Shown one piece after another: positions 5,637 to 9,070 of a DNA stretch of 9,070 bases. Source of the stretch: Bacillota bacterium (GTDB taxonomy: Bacteria; Bacillota; Dethiobacteria; DTU022); the NCBI GenBank assembly GCA_012510325.1, contig JAAZIG010000194.1:1-9070 (forward strand). The letters run 5' to 3'. The notes under the pieces are model-generated. The model saw only the letters and a list, made by a program, of their open reading frames with translations. It did not search any database and had not been told where the DNA came from. Within the stretch, counting starts at the first letter, position 1, and the number at the start of each line of letters is the position of its first letter. Position numbers and translations under genes: made by a program.

Positions 5637-6293
5637 TTGTCAGAACAGGAACAAAAGAAGGAAAAAAGGGTCCACCGGTGGCTGCGGACGGGCTTTGTGG
5701 TTTTGGTGGTGGCGGTTGCCCTGGGGCCGCTGCTTCTGCTGATCGCCTATACCCGGGATCTCAATCTCTTTGAGCAGCTCCTGTCCAGACCGGAGCAGGA
5801 GGTGGAGACCCTTCCCGGCGCCACCCAGCGGGCTCCCTACACGGTGCAGCATCTCTACCGCTACTGCGATCATGGTGCGGTGTACGCCCCTGAAGACGTC
5901 CCCCCGGAGCTGGAGCTCCCTCCGGATGCCCTTGTGGAGATGGCCCTGGCGCTTCATGAGAGCAAAACCGGCCTGGAGAAGATCATCTCCTACCTGAAGG
6001 ATACCGGCGGCTGGTACGTGGCCGATGTGCGGGCCGGGGCGGCGGGGCCGCACTTCACCTTTACCCATCTGGGCGATCTCTGCCCCGACTGTGCGCAGCG
6101 CTACTATCTGGGCATCTTTAAGGAAGGCGACGAGGAGCGCATCGCCGTATATCAGGGGATCCCCCCGCAGGGGCGGGTGATCAGGGTGACCGCGTACAGC
6201 GTCAGGGACGATCTCCGGGAAAAGCTGGAGACGGGCGATCCCTTCGATTCCCTGGACGACCTGGACAGCATCCTGGAGGCGTACACCAGCTAA
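5637..6293 (+). CDS. BofC C-terminal domain-like membrane-anchored protein
   Basis: A 218-residue protein with a short basic cytosolic N terminus (KKEKRVHRWLR, 7-17), one membrane or uncleaved signal segment (about 19-37), then a domain outside the membrane. Residues 149-215 (CPDCAQRYYLGIFKEG, then RIAVYQGIPPQGRVIRVTA and a final acidic helix DDLDSILEAY) follow the pattern of the BofC C-terminal domain: a strand with YLGI, a strand with an AVYxG-like motif, a Thr strand, and a last helix starting near an acidic pair. In Bacillus, BofC is a forespore-secreted regulator of sigma-K signalling encoded just before ruvAB, as here. Role is inferred from domain likeness and position only. C77 and H79 (RYCDHG) and C149-x2-C152 could form a metal or disulfide site. 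The start is the TTG at 5637, nine bases after GAGAGGA (5621-5627), which lies in an inverted repeat. It precedes ruvC by 154 bases. Confidence 0.6.
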   Translation: MSEQEQKKEKRVHRWLRTGFVVLVVAVALGPLLLLIAYTRDLNLFEQLLSRPEQEVETLPGATQRAPYTVQHLYRYCDHGAVYAPEDVPPELELPPDALVEMALALHESKTGLEKIISYLKDTGGWYVADVRAGAAGPHFTFTHLGDLCPDCAQRYYLGIFKEGDEERIAVYQGIPPQGRVIRVTAYSVRDDLREKLETGDPFDSLDDLDSILEAYTS

Positions 6294-6337
6294 CCCTTCC
6301 GCCGACGGCTGAGCCCTCGCCGCCTGTGACTGTAAAG

Positions 6338-6365
6338 AAGCGCCGGATTTTTAAATCCGGCGCTT
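6338..6365. terminator. Perfect 13-bp hairpin between BofC-like gene and ruvC
   Basis: AAGCGCCGGATTT (6338-6350) and AAATCCGGCGCTT (6353-6365) are perfect reverse complements with a two-base centre (four-base loop in practice). It lies 44 bases after the BofC-like stop. No T tract follows on either strand, so it is not a textbook intrinsic terminator, though the stem is very stable. Nearby TTGCC (6364-6368), GGCAA (6377-6381) and TTGCC (6392-6396) could pair in two mutually exclusive ways. The remaining spacer 6294-6337 shows nothing further. Confidence 0.5.
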
Positions 6366-6387
6366 GCCAATTAAAAGGCAAAAAGGA

Positions 6388-6415
6388 TTTATTGCCCCGG
6401 CTAAAGAACTATATA
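6388..6415 (+). promoter_or_regulatory. Weak promoter candidate upstream of ruvC
   Basis: TTTATT (6388-6393) and TATATA (6410-6415) with a 16-base spacer give a poor but possible sigma-A promoter in a short AT-rich stretch ahead of ruvC. Each box matches consensus only partly (three and four of six). It follows the 6338-6365 hairpin, so a separate ruv transcript is plausible. Confidence 0.25.
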
Positions 6416-6447
6416 GCGGTTAAGAAAAGAGAACTGACGGTGATCAT

Positions 6448-6945
6448 ATGATTATCCTGGGAATTGATCCGGGGCTGGCCCTGACCGGTTACGGCCTCGT
6501 TGAAGAGCGGCAGAACGGCTTCAAGCGCATCGCTTCAGGAACTGTCCGCACATCGCGGAAAACGCCGGGGGCGCTGCGCCTGGCGGCGATCTACGATGCC
6601 GTCACCGAGCTGATCCGGCAATATCAGCCGCGCGCCGTGGCCGTCGAAAAGCTCTTCTTCTGCAAAAATGTGCGCACCGCCATGCAGGTGGGCGAGGCTC
6701 GGGGAACGATCCTCCTGGCGGCGGCGAAGAACAATCTGGATCTCTATGAGTACACCCCCCTGCAGGTGAAGCAGGCGGTGGCCGGGTACGGGCAGGCCGA
6801 CAAGCTGCAGGTGCAGCGCATGGTGGAGCTGCTCCTGAAGCTGGCGCAGCCGATCACCGCCGCCGACGAAGCCGATGCCCTGGCTATTGCCCTCTGCCAC
6901 CTGCAGAATTTCCGCTATCACGAAGCGGTCAAAGGGGGCCGGTAG
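6448..6945 (+). CDS. ruvC: Holliday junction resolvase RuvC
   Basis: A 165-residue endonuclease that cuts Holliday junctions together with the RuvAB branch-migration motor. The four acidic catalytic residues of the RNase H-like fold are all visible: D7 in LGIDPGLALTGYG, E67 in AVEKLFF, and D140 and D143 in AADEADALAIALCH. The middle contains the family's KNVRTAMQVGEARGTILLAA and TPLQVKQAVAGYGQADK. Length is normal. The ATG at 6448 is preceded by GGTGATC (6439-6445), which matches the extended 3' end of 16S rRNA rather than the usual GGAGG core; it gives the exact family N terminus. ruvA starts two bases after the stop codon, so the two are translated together. No odd features. Confidence 0.97.
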   Translation: MIILGIDPGLALTGYGLVEERQNGFKRIASGTVRTSRKTPGALRLAAIYDAVTELIRQYQPRAVAVEKLFFCKNVRTAMQVGEARGTILLAAAKNNLDLYEYTPLQVKQAVAGYGQADKLQVQRMVELLLKLAQPITAADEADALAIALCHLQNFRYHEAVKGGR

Positions 6946-6947
6946 GG

Positions 6948-7559
6948 TTGATCGAATATCTCCGCGGAAAACTTGTCGCCGTTTTGCCCGGACGGGCGGT
7001 CCTGGAGATCGGGGCCGTGGGCCTGTCGCTGGAGACACCGGAGCAGAGCGGGGAGCTGGAGCAGCTCATCGGCACCGAAGTGCTCTTCTATACGCGGCTG
7101 CTGCTCCGGGACGACGATCTCCGGGTGATCGGCTTTCGCGCCGCCGAAGAGCGCGATCTGTTCAATCTCATCACCGGCGTTTCCGGATTCGGCCCGCGCC
7201 TGGCGCTCTCCCTTCTGGGCAGCCTGACCGTGGCCCAGATCTGCACCGCCGTCCTGGAAGAAGATCTGAAGACGCTCTGCCAGGCCCCGGGGGTGGGCCA
7301 GAAGATGGGCCAGCGGCTGATCTTCGAGCTGAAGGAGAAGGTCTCCCGTCTCTACACCGCCGAGCTGCCCTTCCCGGTCACTCTCGATTCGCCGCGCCTG
7401 GAGAGCATCGAGGCGCTCCGGAGCCTGGGCTACAGCAACAGCGAGGCGGCGGTGGCGGTCAACAAAGCGATGGCGGCAGGTGGCGGCGCCCTCTCCGGAG
7501 AGGAACTCCTGAAAAAGGCGCTGAACCTGTTGGCCGGCGGCTCCGGAGAGGGCCGGTAA
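6948..7559 (+). CDS. ruvA: Holliday junction branch migration protein RuvA
   Basis: A 203-residue protein that binds four-way junctions as a tetramer and loads RuvB. The N-terminal OB-fold domain covers about residues 1-62 (IEYLRGKLV at the start). Two helix-hairpin-helix motifs follow: LFNLITGVSGFGPRLALSLL (71-90) and LCQAPGVGQKMGQRLIFELK (110-129). A Gly/Ala-rich linker near 173-183 leads to the C-terminal RuvB-contacting helical domain; SIEALRSLGYSNSEAAVAV (153-171) is also typical of that domain. The start is the TTG at 6948, nine bases after AAAGGGGG (6931-6938) at the end of ruvC and two bases after its stop codon. ruvB starts 12 bases downstream. Sequence and length fit the family well. 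Confidence 0.97.
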   Translation: MIEYLRGKLVAVLPGRAVLEIGAVGLSLETPEQSGELEQLIGTEVLFYTRLLLRDDDLRVIGFRAAEERDLFNLITGVSGFGPRLALSLLGSLTVAQICTAVLEEDLKTLCQAPGVGQKMGQRLIFELKEKVSRLYTAELPFPVTLDSPRLESIEALRSLGYSNSEAAVAVNKAMAAGGGALSGEELLKKALNLLAGGSGEGR

Positions 7560-7571
7560 GGGGGCATCATC

Positions 7572-8597
7572 ATGGAAGAGAGAATCGTATCGTCGCGGCG
7601 CCGGCCGGACGATGATCAGCAGATTGAATTCGGGCTGCGGCCCCAATCGCTGGCCGAGTTCATCGGTCAGGAGAAGATCAAAGAGAAGCTCGCTATCTAT
7701 ATCACCGCGGCGCAGGAGCGCCAGGAACCCCTCGATCATGTTCTCCTCTACGGCCCGCCGGGGCTGGGGAAGACCACTTTGGCGCATATTATCTCCAGGG
7801 AGATGGGGGTCAATATACGGATCACCGCCGGTCCGGCCATCGAGAGGCCCGGCGATCTGGCGGCCATCCTGACCAACCTCGGGCACGGCGACGTCCTCTT
7901 CATCGACGAGATCCACCGCCTCAGCAGGACGGTGGAGGAGATCCTCTACCCGGCGATGGAAGATTGCGCCCTCGATATTATCATCGGCAAGGGCCCCGGC
8001 GCCCGTTCGCTGCGGCTCGATCTGCCTCCATTCACCCTCATCGGGGCAACGGTGCGGGCCGGTGCGCTGACCTCGCCGCTGCGCGATCGCTTCGGTATCG
8101 TCGATCGCCTCGAATTCTATACCGATGAGGAGCTGATCACGATCATCACCCGTTCGGCGAAGATTTTGAACGTGGCCATTGAGCCGGAAGGAGCCCGCGC
8201 TGTGGCCGGCGCCTCCCGGGGCACTCCCCGTGTGGCCAACCGCCTGCTGAAAAGGGTGCGCGACTACGCCCAGGTCAAGGCTGACAATGTTGTCTCCAGG
8301 GAGGCCGCCGGGGAGGCGCTGGAGATGCTGCAGCTCGACGCCTTCGGCCTCGACGAGATCGACCGCCGCCTTTTGCGGACCATGATCGAGAAATACGAGG
8401 GGGGCCCGGTGGGGCTCGACACCCTCGCCGCCTCCATCAGCGAAGAGCCGGAGACCCTCGAAGATGTCTACGAACCTTTTCTGATGAAGCTGGGCCTGCT
8501 GAAGAGGACTCCCCGCGGCCGTGTCGTCACCGGGGAGGCCTACCGCCTCCTCAAGATCACCGGCGGCGGCGGAGACCCGCAACCCCGTTTATGGTAA
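7572..8597 (+). CDS. ruvB: Holliday junction branch migration DNA helicase RuvB
   Basis: A 341-residue AAA+ motor that drives branch migration on RuvA-bound junctions. Motifs are Walker A GPPGLGKTT (61-69), Walker B LFIDEIHR (109-116), the RuvB-specific hairpin region (about 125-150), the sensor 1 region GATVRAGALTSPLRDRFG (158-175) with the arginine finger in its RDRFG end, and sensor 2 GTPRVANRLLKRVRDYAQ (217-234). A C-terminal winged-helix domain (about 255-330) has the usual GGPVGLDTLAASISEE and GLLKRTPRGR. In sensor 1 the usual GATTRAG has Val in place of the second Thr. The ATG at 7572 has AAGGGGG (7558-7564), overlapping the ruvA stop, seven bases upstream. An intrinsic terminator starts 27 bases after the stop, closing the ruvCAB unit. 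Confidence 0.98.
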   Translation: MEERIVSSRRRPDDDQQIEFGLRPQSLAEFIGQEKIKEKLAIYITAAQERQEPLDHVLLYGPPGLGKTTLAHIISREMGVNIRITAGPAIERPGDLAAILTNLGHGDVLFIDEIHRLSRTVEEILYPAMEDCALDIIIGKGPGARSLRLDLPPFTLIGATVRAGALTSPLRDRFGIVDRLEFYTDEELITIITRSAKILNVAIEPEGARAVAGASRGTPRVANRLLKRVRDYAQVKADNVVSREAAGEALEMLQLDAFGLDEIDRRLLRTMIEKYEGGPVGLDTLAASISEEPETLEDVYEPFLMKLGLLKRTPRGRVVTGEAYRLLKITGGGGDPQPRLW

Positions 8598-8623
8598 CCG
8601 GCGGCGGGGTTTTCCCTGAATCG

Positions 8624-8657
8624 CAGCCGGCCCGGTAAAATCCGGCGGCTGTTTTTT
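8624..8657 (+). terminator. Intrinsic terminator after ruvB
   Basis: CAGCCG (8624-8629) and CCGG (8632-8635) pair with CCGG (8642-8645) and CGGCTG (8646-8651), giving a 10-bp stem with a two-base bulge and a six-base loop, directly followed by six T (8652-8657). This is the only textbook terminator in the window. It can end the ruv transcript, or act as an attenuator if queA is read from upstream. Confidence 0.85.
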
Positions 8658-8670
8658 AACCAGTGACCCG

Positions 8671-8700
8671 GGCGCCGCACCGCTCAAAGGAGGCGGCGCC
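8671..8700 (+). promoter_or_regulatory. queA leader hairpin displaying a strong Shine-Dalgarno sequence
   Basis: GGCGCCGC (8671-8678) pairs perfectly with GCGGCGCC (8693-8700). The 14-base loop ends in AAAGGAG, so AAAGGAGG (8686-8693), the best Shine-Dalgarno match in the area, spans the loop and the base of the right arm. It is 30 bases before the queA ATG at 8724 and 15 bases before the ATG at 8709, too far for ordinary use in a linear RNA. There is no ATG, GTG or TTG at normal distance. Confidence 0.45.
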
Positions 8701-8708
8701 GGAAGCGG

Positions 8709-8723
8709 ATGTGTGCACAGTAG
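8709..8723 (+). other. Four-codon mini-ORF abutting queA start
   Basis: ATG-TGT-GCA-CAG-TAG (Met-Cys-Ala-Gln-stop) ends directly before, and in frame with, the queA ATG at 8724. GGAAG at 8701-8705 could serve as a weak ribosome binding site for it. Its position could support termination-reinitiation coupling onto queA, whose own ATG lacks a recognisable ribosome binding site. It may well be chance. Confidence 0.25.
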
Positions 8724-9070
8724 ATGGAGAGTACCAGGCTCAGCGATTATGATTATGAACTGCCCCCGGAAGCGATTGCCCAGGAGCCGGTCGGGCGGAG
8801 GGACCGTTCGCGGATGATGGTGCTGCGGCGCCGTCAGGGGGTGGTCGCTCATGAAATATTTACCGCTTTTCCCGACTATCTCGAGGCGGGGGACCTGCTG
8901 GTGTTAAATGATACCCGGGTCATTCCCGCCCGCCTTCTCGGTAAGCGCTCCAAAGACGGCGGCGAAGCGGAGCTGCTCCTGCTGCACCGCCTCGCCGGGG
9001 AGGAGTGGCTGGCCCTGGTCCGCCCGGGGCGCAAGCTCAAACCCGGCGCCGCGGTGCTCTTTGAGCGGGG
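8724..9070 (+). CDS. queA: tRNA preQ1(34) S-adenosylmethionine ribosyltransferase-isomerase QueA (partial, 3' end outside window)
   Basis: The first 115 codons of queA, running off the right edge. QueA transfers and rearranges the ribosyl part of S-adenosylmethionine onto preQ1 in tRNA to give epoxyqueuosine, downstream of QueF and Tgt. The N terminus is typical: LSDYDYELPPEAIAQEP (6-22), GRRDRSRMMVL (24-34), HEIFTAFPDYLEAGDLLVLN (44-63), the diagnostic NDTRVIPARLLGKR (63-76), and EWLALVRPGRKLKPG. The ATG at 8724 gives the family N terminus, and an in-frame TAG directly before it (8721-8723) rules out any earlier start in this frame. There is no clear ribosome binding site at normal distance; AAAGGAGG lies 30 bases upstream in a hairpin. 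A terminator separates it from ruvB, so it may have separate control. tgt would be expected next, as in Bacillus. Confidence 0.96.
   Translation, partial: MESTRLSDYDYELPPEAIAQEPVGRRDRSRMMVLRRRQGVVAHEIFTAFPDYLEAGDLLVLNDTRVIPARLLGKRSKDGGEAELLLLHRLAGEEWLALVRPGRKLKPGAAVLFER

Noticed and set aside
5570..5773. 67-codon frame over the BofC-like leader and start
   Set aside because: It has no ribosome binding site, crosses the promoter and inverted repeat, and overlaps the better-supported gene.
6918..8582. A 554-codon reading frame on the minus strand
   Set aside because: It is antisense to the well-supported ruvA and ruvB in a GC-rich region, has no family-like motifs, and is a known type of shadow.
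8589..8852. An 87-codon minus-strand frame over the terminator and queA start
   Set aside because: It runs antisense through the terminator and queA's conserved N-terminal codons; composition is Pro-rich and low in complexity.
1..9070. Mobile elements, CRISPR arrays, toxin-antitoxin or defence genes
   Set aside because: No transposase, integrase, direct-repeat array or matching small gene pair was seen; all long frames are explained by core metabolic, transport and repair genes.

Overview
The window is an ordinary but well-packed chromosomal stretch from a GC-rich, probably anaerobic Firmicute of the Clostridia / Peptococcaceae-Thermoanaerobacterales type. The evidence for this is the feoA-feoB-FeoC-like-DtxR cluster, strong GGAGG-type ribosome binding sites, frequent GTG/TTG starts, and the order yebC - BofC-like - ruvC - ruvA - ruvB - queA, which resembles the bofC-ruvA-ruvB-queA neighbourhood of Bacillus and relatives. 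All recognisable genes are on the + strand. I see no mobile element, CRISPR array, tRNA or rRNA. The species cannot be named from the sequence alone.

Region 1 (1-3199) is a ferrous-iron uptake locus. It holds FeoA (small SH3-like partner), FeoB (GTPase plus membrane permease), a FeoC-like winged-helix protein with four clustered cysteines, and a DtxR/MntR-type metalloregulator. The regulator's visible metal ligands mix the MntR pattern (Asp at the first position) with the DtxR pattern (Cys where MntR has Glu). The locus therefore seems to carry transporter, accessory proteins and metal sensor together.

Region 2 (3200-4772) starts with a 160-base GC-rich, palindrome-rich spacer and a 98-residue membrane protein of unknown function. 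A queuosine-precursor module follows: a clear class I preQ1 riboswitch (about 3706-3745) whose tail contains the ribosome binding site of a YhhQ-type queuosine-precursor transporter, overlapped at its end by queF. QueF makes preQ1, so the riboswitch gives end-product feedback on import and reduction of preQ0.

Region 3 (4811-6293) is yebC and a membrane-anchored BofC-like protein. Between them lie a perfect -10 box and a long inverted repeat that covers the BofC-like gene's ribosome binding site.

Region 4 (6294-8597) is the Holliday-junction module ruvC-ruvA-ruvB with tight spacing, preceded by a 13-bp hairpin and closed by an intrinsic terminator. Region 5 (8598-9070) is a structured leader and the 5' part of queA, the next queuosine enzyme after QueF and Tgt; the gene runs off the window. 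Queuosine genes thus flank the yebC-ruv block on both sides. I do not see a wholly new system here. The best signals are regulatory: the preQ1 riboswitch, the two structured leaders (BofC-like, queA), and the hybrid ligand set of the DtxR-family protein.
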